From Thunnus maccoyii (Eukaryota > Chordata > Actinopteri > Scombriformes > Scombridae), in NCBI RefSeq assembly GCF_910596095.1, contig NC_056535.1, forward strand, positions 963,001 to 1,027,000: 64,000 nt of DNA. The letters run 5' to 3'. Below the pieces are notes generated by a model. That model had not been told where the DNA came from and searched no databases. It saw only the letters and a list, made by a program, of their open reading frames with translations. Positions 36,849 through 47,715 of this stretch are shown here, one piece after another. Made by a program: the position numbers and the translations under genes. How positions within the stretch are numbered: the first letter of the stretch is position 1; every line of letters begins with the position of its first letter.

Positions 36849-38770
36849 TGCCCCCAACATGTGATGCAATAGGACATATGGGAAAGAATCATAGCATGCA
36901 TAAATATCTTGGCTGCTTCCAAAGAGAGACAGTTTCTAATATGTCTAAAATTTAAAGTTGTACTTTATGGTTTTAACCGTTTTTTAATATGTTTCTTAAA
37001 GTTCAAATTTGGATCCAGTGTCACACCAAGATATTTAAAATCAGTAACTATGTCAATTTTTTCACCTTTTATGAAAATATCAGCATTGGGAGGTTGCACC
37101 ATAGTCTTAGAGAAAAACATATCCTTTCTCTAGTTTACATTTAGACTCAGACATGATTGATCAAGCCAATGTGTGATCCTTTCCAATGCAATTGTTAGCT
37201 TAGCAGCAGCTAACTCAGCTGTTTTTGCATGTGTTTGCACAACGGTGTCATCTGCATACATTCGTAGTTCTGCATCATGACACTGTTGAGGGAGATCATT
37301 AATATATAGGCTAAATAATAGAGGACCTAACACTGACCCTTGTGGAACACCCATTGTGCACTTCATGTTGCTGGACAGTGCGTCACAAACTTTAACACAT
37401 TGTCTCCTATTAGATAAATATGAAGACATCCATGCCAGTGCTCTAGATGAAACGTTAAATTTAGAGAGTTTTGATATTAAAACATCATGATTGACTGTGT
37501 TGAATGCTTTACGCAGATCTAAAAATACAGCACCAACTTTTCCTCCTTTGTCAAGTCTTGATTTAATTTGCTCTATCAAGTGCAAGGTAACAGTTTCGGT
37601 GGAATGATTTGCTCTAAAGCTAAGTTGCATACAATGTAGACCAAAATCGCTTGTATTAAGAAATGTCAGTTGTTTAATGACAACTTTCTCAGCAACCTTT
37701 GAGAGTACTGGCAGGTCTGTAGTTACTGGCCTCAGGCAGTCTCCAGATTTAAAAATAGGCGTGACAAAGGCACATTTCCAGTCATCAGGAAAGGAGCAGT
37801 GTTTAAAAGACAAGTTAATTAAATGAGCAATGGGGGAGTTAAAATATCTTTGTATGATTTGACAAACATAGTGTCAAATTGGAAAGCATCTCTACTTTTA
37901 GAGCTTTTTAAGGAGTTGATGATTTTGTTTACTTGTAACTCATTAGTCTCTACCAGCTCGAAAACCTGGCCTGTAGCAACTATAGGAACAATATCCTGTT
38001 TTCTTTTTTGTAAATTTTTTTCTTAACTCATTTACAGACTCAAGAAAAAAAATATTAAAGACAGAAGCAACAGTAAGATGATCTTCAATTAACTTTCCCT
38101 GCACTTACTGTACTTACTCTCTTAGCTTTTGGATAACTTTGTTCCTTAAACCTTTATAAATCAGCATGTTAGTGTCCCTTCTAGTTTTAATTGCCTTCCT
38201 TAGTGCAGCATCTCTAGATTTCATTAGTTTCCATAAATTTTCATTAAACCACGGTAAATTGTTTTTATTTTTAGATTTTATCTGTATCTTCACATTAAGT
38301 AAAAGTGAGTAAAAGTATCACAGCCATAGTCCAGATCATCAGAGGACAGTACATCACCCCAGTTCAAGCTGTTAATTTCATTGGTAAATTCTTCTTGCTT
38401 AGCTCTGGGTATGCATTGAAGGATCATTGTCTTAGTTGCCGTGGTCTTAAATCTACTTTTAGTCAATTTTCTCACACATAGGGTTAGGTTATGATCTCAT
38501 AATCTAGTGATTAAATTATAACTTTCAGTTATTCTTTCTGGTTTGTTAGTAAATATTTGATCGATTTGTGTACTGGAGCATTTTGCAATCCTAGTTGGGC
38601 CTTTTGTTAGTTGTTCTAGTTGGAATTTATCTGTGATCATTTTTAGTTTTTCCTCTTAGTTTTATCCTCCCAGTTCACACCAAAATCACCCATAAGTATT
38701 AATTTTTTGTTGAGATTGCACTCTTTCAAGACTTCTGTGAGTTGATCATAGAAAGTGTCATGTCAAAATG
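36849..38770 (-). mobile_element. L2/CR1-type LINE: endonuclease end plus reverse transcriptase with intact YADD
   Basis: Read on the minus strand: near 38700 LILMGDFGVNWEDKT is the endonuclease GDFN-type motif. Near 38600 comes QLTKGPTRIAKCSSTQIDQI and near 38475 DHNLTLCVRKLTKSR. A long ORF at 37813-37130 (227 residues) is the RT core with WKCAFVTPIFKSGD, SFRANHSTET, GAVFLDLRKAFNTVNHDVL, GVPQGSVLGPLLFSLYINDL and RMYADDTVV. It then runs through the post-RT block (TDFKYLGVTLDPNLNF near 37040) and ends abruptly at 36849 within ILSHMSYCITCWGQ. In the FNTVNHD motif Asn replaces the usual Asp. Stops between 37815 and 38280 break the frame, so the copy is dead though relatively well preserved. The 3' end is lost to another repeat. 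Confidence 0.88.
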
Positions 38771-39357
38771 TATCCAATAGTGGACGTGCATGTGAGATTT
38801 CAACATAACTACATCGACATGTTTAATATTTCTTTGATTTTCAACATTTTTGCTGAGCCTGGCCCTTGTAAGCCAGGATATCACAGCTGCAATGCAACAT
38901 AGTGCTAAAAGATCGATAAAAATAGATTTCAATGACATTTTTGCAACCCTGTCCCTGTCCATCATGTCAGATAATGCCTAATTACAGCACATCCTTTGTA
39001 TAAAATTGATACTCAAACCATAGCATCAGTAGTCATTCACTGTGCAGTACATGTGATACTCATGGAGGCCACACTACAGCACTCAGCTAAATTCTTGAGA
39101 TGTAGGCAAACATGTGGGAACAGCGGTGAGGCTGTGTGGTGGTTTAGTGGGTCAAACATACAAACACAGAGCCTGTGAAAGTGCCACACACTCCTCCCAA
39201 AATACACAGAGCAATCAAGACACTTCAAGCTGTTCTGCAAATAGAACAATACACACACACACACACACACACAGAAATACGTACTGCAAGCAGATATACT
39301 GAAAGGAACACACGTTTGCACACTTGCTACAAAGACATCAGCCTCATCAGGACATGA
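38771..39357. other. Non-coding stretch with (CA)n
   Basis: No gene seen; contains an uninterrupted (AC)n run at 39251-39273. The minus-strand ORF at 38726-38965 runs out of the LINE and has no family features beyond it. Confidence 0.45.
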
Positions 39358-39361
39358 CAGT
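39358..39361 (+). repeat. 4-bp target duplication (CAGT), left
   Basis: CAGT immediately left of the LTR start; the same four bases follow the LTR at 41068-41071. Confidence 0.75.
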
Positions 39362-41067
39362 TGTTGGGCCTCAACCATATGGTCAGACAAAGGCAGGCCT
39401 ACTTGTAAACTCTGAAGCCTGACCAAGAGGCTGCTTTTGTCCTTTAACCCCTGAAACAAAGCCAAAAGGCTGCTCTCACAAACTCCATATCCCAGCCTGC
39501 CCCTGCAGTTCGCACCTTGGTGTGAAATCTGGGGGAGCCCCAAATTCTTGTCTCTCATTGGCAGAAACGCTCCATTACCAGAGGGAATCAAAGCGATGCA
39601 GCTGTGACGTCAACACATCTTTAAGTACTGGCTGCACACAGACACCCTTGGCTGTCCATTGTAACTGCGCTGGAGGAAGCTTTGCTTTCTCTGTGAGCCA
39701 ATTTACTAAAGGAGATAACTCCATGCATGTGTAACTCCCCTCACTGAGTTTGAAGATCCTCCCCTCGCTGGATGAGCTGAAACTTCTTTCTGTGTTCAAC
39801 CGAGCACAATTACCAGATCTGAAGGGCAGAAGCTGTGTAACCCAGCGCTCTGTGTTTGCCTGCAGAAGGAAGAGAGGATTTCTCCACAGAGACGAAGGAC
39901 AGCCTCTGTGCCCCGCTCATCTTTAACTGAGACAACTCCGCTGTTTTCCCCGCAACGCTGTGAGGATCAGCTGCCGTCAAGCCTAATTGTGTATACCATG
40001 CTACACTGTTTTTGTGTTTGTCCCACATGGGACTGTTGTGTTTGTGCCACCGTGAGTGAAAAAGTAAGTTGCTTTGTCAATTGACAATTAAGACAACATG
40101 CTTTACAGATTGCCGTCCGTACACACTCTTTGTGGACAAAGCAACCGCTGCTCTCTGCCCCACGGTCATGGGACTTTGCCATGAGCAAACTAACATTCAC
40201 ACACACACACACTTGTCATCTATCATCAGACACGTGTAATTTGGTAACGCACACTGACTTGGGTGAGTGTAGAGAACAGAGACGCCAGTTGGTGCCTCCT
40301 TGCTATTGTTCTAACCAAGACACCATGGTCACATCCACCATTTGGTTCTCACTAGATGTGATTTCCTCACAAAATCACGTCTGCCACCCTTGAGGTTGTG
40401 TAACGTCATCTCATGAGATCACGTCCGCCATCTTGAATCTCGCATAATGTCATCTTCTCAGATCATGTCTGCCATCTTGCCCACAAACACACACACACAC
40501 TTACATGTGTTTTCACTGTACATAGCTACTGTTATTGCTTAGGTGGATTTTAGGATAGTGATTTATAGATCACAGCATCGGTTAACTTTAACTTTTTTAT
40601 TGTTTATTAAACACTGTTAAATCTTTAAAGAGAAATCTTTTGTCCTTATTTTGTTTATATATTGTGAAAAGCGGCTGATTGAGAGAGTCAGAGCTCAAAT
40701 TCAAACCTTCCTCGTTCACCCATTCAATTCAATTCAATTCAATTCAATTCAATTCAATTCAATTCAATTCAATTCAATTCAATTTTATTTATATAGCACG
40801 AAATCACAAGTCATCTCAGGGCACTTTTCACATGGAGCAGGTCTAGACCATACTCTTTAATTTACATGAATGTTTATATCCCTCAGATATTAGCATTCTA
40901 GGTGAAATCTTTTATGAGACAACCTCACTGTTTGGTTATTGGTCCTGCTTTCCAGGTGTTGCCCCGTTATTATTAATTCATATTAATAATTGTATTAATT
41001 TTAATAATTACCTTTGATAATTATTAATTATTGTTAATAACCAACCGTGCTCCTCCCAGCTCTAACA
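39362..41067 (+). mobile_element. Solo LTR of a large LTR retroelement (copy A)
   Basis: The element starts TGTTGGGCC and ends CTAACA, so it has TG...CA ends with a short inverted TGTT/AACA, and it is flanked by a perfect CAGT duplication. Length is about 1.7 kb. No gag, pol or env coding is present, as expected after recombination between two LTRs. Copy B (43345-45374) and copy C (53242-53446 with 55811-56055) share its sequence: GCAGGCCT and TCTCATTGGCAGAAACGC-like blocks near the start, ACTGGCTGCACACAGA, TAGTAAACTGGCTCA-like sequence, GGATTTCTCCACAGAGACG, and at the 3' side TTTATTAAACACTGTT and ATATCCCTCAGATATTAGCA. CGCCATCTTG (YY1-like) occurs at 40426-40435 and GCCATCTTG at 40471-40479. 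An (AATTC)n-bearing repeat has inserted at 40722-40862. Confidence 0.8.
40722..40862 (+). repeat. (AATTC)n plus SINE-like tail inserted in LTR copy A
   Basis: An AATTC pentanucleotide run (40723-40784) is followed by TTTTATTTATATAGCACGAA and a GGGCACTTTTCACATGGAGC segment, a common fish repeat tail. LTR copy B has no such sequence at the matching position, which shows that it was added after the LTR family spread or at least after the two copies separated. Confidence 0.75.
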
Positions 41068-41071
41068 CAGT
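41068..41071 (+). repeat. 4-bp target duplication (CAGT), right
   Basis: CAGT directly after the LTR end, matching 39358-39361. Confidence 0.75.
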
Positions 41072-41414
41072 TTTTCAGAAAGTCTTGTGTCCCCTAGAGG
41101 CTCTAATTTTCATTACATAGATCATCTTGTGTGCAAAGCTGACATTGAGAATAGTTCTATTTTGTATGCACTTAAGGCCTGTTAGGTGTGTTGCATTACC
41201 AGCTAGGTAAAATTAAAAAAAATAATAATAATAAAAAGTACCCAGAACCTGTCAGAATGGCCAAATGGGTGATCAGACAAATGATGGCCTAACTCCAGGG
41301 GCCAGCCGCACACCCCTGTGGCAACAAGCCGAAAGCTTTTGCAGAATGAGCTAAACAATCATCCGACTAAGGGTCTAAATGAATACATTATTTATATCTA
41401 CACCAAGCGGCAAC

Positions 41415-41790
41415 CTCTGGGGCTGAAAGATTAAGCCAATGCGGAAGTGCCAAAAATTGCAGTTCCTCAAATGGCCACTTGAGGCTCCAAAAGCGAGTCA
41501 TTCCCCATAGACCCCCATGTTAAAATGCCCAACTTTACAGCAGAAATAAACATGTTTACAGCCTGGTACAAAAAACGGTTTTGGTCTCTATAGCTAATTT
41601 CCCCTTTCATGACAACTATACAGGGGGTGACATTTTTTATAACTCACCTGTTTAAATTTTATTAAGCCGTAAAGTTATGCATAATGAAGGGCATGGCTGC
41701 TTTGAGTGACAGGTCCGTCAGCCGCTAGGTGGCTTGTTTCAGCCATTCAGCCCGCCTCTTTGTCAATTTTGGACTGACTGGGAGTTAGGC
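41415..41790 (+). repeat. Interspersed repeat, copy 1 (AAGCCAATGCGG type)
   Basis: It shares about 380 bp with 57202-57590 in the same orientation. Shared landmarks are AAGCCAATGCGG, CCAAAAGCGAGTCA, CATAGACCCCCAT, CAGCAGAAATAAACATGTTT, GCCTGGTACAAAAAACGGTT and GCTAGGTGGCTTGTTT. The longer copy at 57 kb ends in GATGGGTGACGTCACGGTGA. It is probably a non-autonomous DNA element with no coding sequence; class not resolved. Confidence 0.75.
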
Positions 41791-43344
41791 AGACTCAGTC
41801 ACTGTGCTGTATTCAGAGCTTAACAAGACATTCAGGGCTGACGACGGTAACATCAACCACAATAAACAGCAGGTCTCTGGCTGTGTACTGAAACTGGCAT
41901 GACATAGGATGCACTTGACTGCGATTGTGCCGCTAGGTTTACAAAAATAGAGCCCATAGTGATTTGGTCTGAACTCTTCCATGCCCATTTCTTTACTATT
42001 GTTCAGGTGAGCAGTGAGGGGCGAGTTAAGTGACACAGCTCCCAAACCCCCCACCCCCCACCTGTGATTTTGAGAAGGTGTAGGGGGGAAAGGTTTCAGA
42101 TGCTGTTCAACCATCTGACAAGCACATCTGCAGGTCACAGTGCAGAACTAAGTGAGAAGAGAAGGAAAAAAATTGCCCCATAGCCATAGCTACTAGTTGG
42201 TCTTTCTCATGGTGCTGAGGCAGAGTCTTGTCAGGGTAAACCAGTAACAACTAGAAGAGTGCACTCAGTAGAGTGCAGATCTCCGCCAGGTATGTACAGT
42301 CAAGATGACGGTGAAGATAACAAAAACTGGGATTTCTTCATCTTGTATCATGCCTAACTTAAGGGGATCATAACATATTGGGTATGGAATTAATCTGCAG
42401 ATGCTCTGGTTCAAGATGAGACCAAACTTAGATGATAGATGTTAGTTTTTCAGCCAAAATGTGGCCTGTGGCCTTGTTATAGCCAAGCCAATTGCCTGCA
42501 ATGCCTTATTGTAACATAACATAAAATGGTGAGGACTGCTGAAAAGACGGAAGTCTAAGCTTTACAATAGGCTCATAAGGAATCTTTTCAATATTTATTT
42601 GAATTCATAAAACAACCTGCTCCTGATATTTGGCACAGATTGATCTAATGCAGCAACAAGGCATGATTGGTTTATTGTGTGTTGTTTTTTTTTTTTTAAA
42701 TAATGTAACAATTCATCATTCATTATCCCTTCTTTGACTAAACTAGAAAAGAACAGGAAATGATTATGAGGTAAGATACTAGAGCTACTTTTAGTTGTAG
42801 TGGTTATGGCGGAAAAAATGTGTAGACACAGTGGAACAATACAACAAACAGACTAAATATATTCTCCATCCACTTGTCTCAATTAAGTGGTAAGCAAGTG
42901 GTTGCCTGTGCAGTATTTCAAAAGAAGCCAAATGTGTCAAAGCAAGAGCACTGTGGAATGTGTATTTCAGTAGAAGCCAAATGTGTCAAAGCAAGAGCAC
43001 TGTGGAACGTGTAGGCCATGTGTTTCACACATCTCTTTTTTTTTTCCACAGAGGGCTTGAAGGCCCAGACCAGATGGACAGGCATAGTGGAGGGCTCACT
43101 GTTCTGTTAAAGTGTTGATGGATATGTCAAGTGAAAAGCATCTGGCTGTTTAATGTGATGCCTTTTGACATGGAAACAAAGGGGAGGCTCTGGGTTTTCC
43201 CCTCAGATACCACTGGCTACTGTTCTGCTCGACATCATGTCTGCGTGTATGGGTGTGCATGTGAGTGTTTATACACCTGAGTGTATATGTTTTTTCAGAA
43301 ACACACAATATGACTTTATTCAAAGTAAATAATGATTGGGACTG
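41791..43344. other. Non-coding stretch
   Basis: No gene is supported; the 117-residue minus-strand ORF at 41785-42138 has no domain. It contains a 49-bp tandem duplication (listed separately) and a poly-T run near 42687. Confidence 0.45.
42914..43011 (+). repeat. 49-bp direct tandem duplication
   Basis: Units 42914-42962 and 42963-43011 differ at about three positions (core: AGAAGCCAAATGTGTCAAAG, then CAAGAGCACTGTGGAA). It appears to be a local duplication of otherwise unique sequence. Confidence 0.9.
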
Positions 43345-43509
43345 TGTTGGATTTGGTAGGGGTGTGTTTGGTTATTGGCAATAATTAATATTTTTCAAAG
43401 ATAAGTATGAATTATAATTATAATTAATAATTATCAAAGGTAATTATGAATTATAAGATCAATAAATTATTATATTAATTAGTAATACTGTGCACCAACT
43501 CTTAGAGAG

Positions 43510-43527
43510 CCTCACATGGGGACACCA
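43510..43527 (-). other. Primer-binding-site-like sequence next to LTR copy B
   Basis: The minus-strand sequence TGGTGTCCCCATGTGAGG begins 2 nt after the LTR end. It starts with TGG, the complement of the tRNA CCA end, as reverse-transcribing LTR elements require. I could not assign the tRNA with confidence. Confidence 0.5.
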
Positions 43528-43973
43528 ATTGTCGGATCTGTGAGGAACACAGCTGGTTATTAGCAATTAATAATTATCAGAGATAATTTTTCATGGTTTA
43601 ATGTATTAATTATAAAATTAATAAATATTAATTAATAATAAGAGGGCACCACCTGGAAACCAGGACCAATAACCAAACAATAAGGTAATCTCAAAAGAAT
43701 TCACCTAGAATGCTAATATCTGAGGGATATCAACATTCACAGGTGAATGAAGAAGGTTTGATGTCAAGCTCTGACTCTCTCAATCAGCCACTTTTCACAA
43801 TATATAAACATAATAATGACAGAAGACTTCTCTTTAAAGATACAACAGTGTTTATTAAACAATAGCAAAGTTAACAAGATTAGCCGATGCTGTGATCAAT
43901 AAATCACTATCTAAAAGCTGATTCTACCTAAGCAATAACAAAAGCCAGGTACAGTGAAAACACATGCAAGCAG

Positions 43974-43975
<2 letters not shown>

Positions 43976-44015
<40 letters not shown>
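43976..44015 (+). repeat. (GT)n microsatellite inside LTR copy B
   Basis: About 20 GT units; LTR copy A has shorter CA runs at similar places (about 40200 and 40488), so the LTR itself carries a seed for expansion. Confidence 0.95.
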
Positions 44016-44017
<2 letters not shown>

Positions 44018-45377
44018 ACGGCAAGATGGCGATGTGATCTGGTGTGATGACATCATGAAAGAGTTTAGATGGCGGATGTGACAATGAGAGGAAGTCATGT
44101 CACGTGAGAACCAGAAGTGACTGCGGTGTCTTGGTTAGAACAATAACAAGATGGCGTCGCCTGGAGTTTGGCGTCTCTCCACTCACCCAATTCCATGTGA
44201 AACACACTTGTCTGATGGTAGATAACGAGGGGCAGAACGGTGCTGTGTCCCATGTTATCTGAGCGTCAGATGTGCAAGAAAGATGTGTGTGTGTGTGTAT
44301 GTGTGCGTGTGGGTTAGTAACAAGAGAGGGAAGGAAAAAGGAAGTAAAGCGACCATGAGGGGGAGAGTCCATAGAGAGCGCACATACGGACTTCAGTCTG
44401 TAAGACATGTTGTGTGATTTCAAATCAACAAAGCAACTTACTTTCTCACTTATGGTGGCACAAACAGCAGTCCTGAGTGGGACAAACACAGAACAGTCTA
44501 GCGTGATGAACACAACTAAACAGGCAGCAAACTTCCAATACTTCTCAGAGTAAAGCAGCATTAAGGGACTCGGCGGTTCATCAATTCACACAACAAACAT
44601 GAGCAATAAAGCTTAAAAAGCTAAAAATAACACACTTTCATAACCTGTTTCTGCCCAGACTTATGCCTCTTACTTGGTCACTTCAGAAAGCAAGCAAGGT
44701 GTGTGTTTTAGTCTGTCTTTGGTCCGGCTTGGCTCCTCAGCTCAGACATTGACGGGGCCATCCTCGCGCTCTGACAGCGGGTTTCATGGCAGCTGATCCT
44801 TGGCAGCATGGCGGAAAAAACAGCACGTTGATAGTCGGTAGACAGCGGGGCGCAGGAGTTATCCGCGTCTCAATGAAGAAATCCTTTTCTTCCCTCTGCA
44901 GGCAGTGAGAGTGCTGTGTTGCAGAAGCAGCAGTCTCTCTTGGATCGTTTTGTGTCAGTTGAACACGGGCGAAGTTTCAGCTCATCCAGCACGGGGAGAA
45001 TCTTCCATTCGGTGAGGAAAAAGTACACAAGCACGGGTTCACCTCCTTTAGTAAACTGGCTCACGAAGGGAGCAAAGCTTCCCCCCAGCACAGTTACAAT
45101 TGAATGGTGGAGATTTCTGTGTGCAGCCAGTACTTAAAGCTGCAGTGATGTCATGGCTGTGTCGCAGTGACTTCCTCTGGTGTTGGAGCATCTCTGCCAT
45201 TGAGAGACGACAGTTTCCGGATTTAACACTAAGGTGCAAACTGAGCAGAGCATGCTGGGAGATGGAGTCTGTTTTAGATTCCCTTTGTTTGACGGGCACC
45301 TTCCTTGTTATCAGGCTTTGTGACTGCATGCAGGCCTGCCTTTGTCTCATGCACATGGAGTATGAGGCCCAACAGCT

Positions 45378-45430
45378 GCAACTAATGATTATTTTGTATA
45401 TTGATTAATCTGTAGATTATCTTCTCAATT
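45378..45430 (+). repeat. Fragment of a GCTGCAACTAATGATTA-type repeat
   Basis: Reads GCAACTAATGATTATTTTGT and then GATTAATCTGTAGATTATCTTCTCAAT, the same family as the complete MITE at 50959-51351. It directly abuts LTR copy B, so the LTR probably inserted within or next to this repeat. Confidence 0.6.
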
Positions 45431-47556
45431 ACTGAAATGGGTATCACCTGAGCCCATGGTGACAACCCAAAGATATTCAGTTTACAATGATATGAAACAG
45501 AGAAAATCAGCAGGTCCTTACAGTGGAGGTGGAACCAGAGAAAGAGAACTGAAAAAAAAGTCAGAATTAGGGCTTTGGGGGTGATGCTATCTGTGCATGG
45601 TCCTCAGAAAGACAGAAGTACAAGAATGCAAACGTGTCTGCATAGAGAGTACATGAGCATGTGCATGTGTGCATCACTCTGTCAGCGCCTGGGTGTGTTA
45701 CCATAAGAGGAATTTGTTCACCCATGTCTGTGCACACAAGAAGTGCCATTTGTTTTCCACCAGGCATTGCAAACACTCCATCACCACACAGAGACATCTC
45801 TCAGTGGACCCAGCCCACATGCTCTGCATCACAGGCAATCTGTTTAGCAAGACAAGGCATGACGGCGTGTGCGTGCATGCACGTGGGTGTGCGTGCCGTC
45901 TGTGTTTTTACACCTATATGTCTGAAAAGGGAAGTATATGTGAATCTCCACAGCAGATGGGAGCTTTCAGATGCAAGAGACCAAAATTAGATGCTTTCTC
46001 CTTCAACCAACACTCCAACTATTCAGAAAAGTATTTGGAGTTGTAGTTTGGATTGTGTTTATTTGCAAAAAATATAATTCAGGAGGCAATATGACATTTC
46101 AAAACCAATACTTAAACAATACCTTTTACTTCTACCCTCATACTGTAATCTGCTTTCAAATGCATCATTGATATTATAAAGTCAAACTTCCCCTCCAGAC
46201 GTGTTTTAAGACATACAAGAAGTACCCAGCTTTGAATAATAATTTGTGTCTGAAATGATTATTCCACCAAGAAATTCAAAATCCAGAATCTATAAATATG
46301 CAAATATTGTTGATTTAATTAAGTTTTCCTGCTGGACACAAGGTTTCTCCTACTTCACTGTAAAGTCCATTCTCAGTGTTTGTGCACAGGAGGTCTCAAG
46401 TTTTAACATCACACTTGTGTAAGTTGTATAGTGGACCACGATTGGCTTCAAACTAATTGTGATAAAATCATAAATCATGCTGGCAAGTACATGTGTTAAA
46501 CTAAATTTAAGGTGACTACAGAGAAACCTTCCTCCTTCAGCAGATGGATTTGAAAACAAAATCTGCCCATACATCATTCTACACAGTGAAGAGAACAACA
46601 CCGCAGTGATGCAACAATAAGAAAAACATCTTTTTAACTGGAGAGGGACTTAAACAAAATCATGCAAGTAAAGTCAGAAAATATCTGATCAAGAATTAAA
46701 TAGAAAATTGTTCATCTGCATCTGGATCCAGATCTGCATCAAAATCATTCTTTATGGTAGACAAAGAATGTGATACAGTACATGTACCAGATTTGTTGAA
46801 TTTAGTTCAGTAGTGCAGTAGTTCATGGAAAATGAGTGTCAGTGTTAAAAATAGCACACATATTAACGGCATGAAAATAGTACACTGATACAACATGTTG
46901 CACGTAGTGGCTTTAGTTGTGATAATCCATTTACCAAACCAGATTTCAGCTCTCCTTCTGGGGATTTATTTCATCAGCCTTAGCCTATTGAGATTCTCTC
47001 AAATCAGACATTTTCCACACCAATTTTAAACATGCAATAGCTCATCTCTCTTTTGTTGAAGAAACTAACCCTTCACTAAGTATACTAAGTAGTAGGTAGT
47101 ATAGCCGTATATTATATAACTATTTTAGTAAAAGTTGCTTTACCTAACAGAAGAGAAATTAAGTCTGCTTTTAGGGCACTCTATAGTAGCCACTGGAACT
47201 GTGCATCAACATTTCTAATGAACTTCTTTCTGATGTTCTATACTGTGCTGTTCTAGTTCCAATAAGTTTTAGTGCCGCTTTCATCACTGTCAGTCATGCC
47301 ACTAGGTGGATTCACGTATTCACATTTTCCATAGCTTCAGCTTTGGCTGGTGCTCTATTAATTACATCATCGCTAATGCCATGTTCTTCTTTTTGTGGTT
47401 TACTGCACTCGATAGGAGAATCAATGCTGTTTACTTTGATGCGCTCAACTGTTAATATGTGCAAAACAGTAGTGGATGGAAATGTTTATTCATTTATTTA
47501 CATTTTCTTCTCTCTCTTTTCTTTTCAATTTCCTGAAATTTTGGTTAAAATTGAGT
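45431..47556. other. Mostly unique non-coding stretch
   Basis: ORFs at 45661-46046 overlap in two frames and have no domain. Short GTGCATGTG-like repeats occur near 45660-45900. Nothing else is recognised. Confidence 0.45.
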
Positions 47557-47715
47557 GCCCCAGTAGCTGAATGGTTGCTGTGCATGCCATATTACCGCAA
47601 CTTTGCTGGTAATTCTAACCAGGGACATTTGTTGCATGTCATACCCATCTCTCTTTGCTTGTTTCCTGTCTGCTACTACACTTTCCTCTATCCAATAAAG
47701 GCAAAAATGCCCCCC
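47557..47715 (+). mobile_element. tRNA-derived SINE
   Basis: The head AGTAGCTGAATGGTTGCTGT is an A-box-like tRNA remnant and GGTAATTCTAACC a decayed B box. The body reads GGACATTTGTTGCATGTCAT, CCCATCTCTCTTTGCTTGTT and TTTCCTGTCTGCTACTACAC, and the tail ends TCCAATAAAGGCAAAAATGC then CCCCCAAAA. This matches a widespread percomorph SINE type recalled from general knowledge. The tail is intact; the promoter is degenerate. Confidence 0.8.

Larger units (their letters stand above)
43345..45374 (-). mobile_element. LTR retroelement remnant (copy B): full LTR, leader and end of a second LTR
   Basis: In minus orientation the LTR runs from 45374 (TGTTGGGCCTCA) to 43530 (ending CCGACA), about 1.85 kb. 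After a 2-nt spacer comes an 18-nt sequence beginning TGGTGTCCCC, placed where a tRNA primer binding site should be. About 15 nt later the sequence returns to the 3' end of an LTR, finishing CCAACA at 43345. Copy B is therefore a 5' LTR, the start of the leader and the tip of the 3' LTR, with the coding interior deleted. Flanking tetranucleotides (plus strand) are ACTG on the left and GCTG on the right, an imperfect duplication. It contains (GT)n at 43976-44015 and YY1-like CAAGATGGCG at 44022-44031 and 44147-44156. Coding genes are absent. Confidence 0.75.

Noticed and set aside
39037..39591. 184-residue minus-strand ORF
   Set aside because: It crosses a (CA)n tract (read as CVCVCV) and the LTR boundary at 39362, so it spans unrelated sequences.
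44100..44561. 153-residue minus-strand ORF in LTR copy B
   Set aside because: Lies in LTR sequence with GT repeats; no retroviral or host protein motif, and copy A does not keep the frame.
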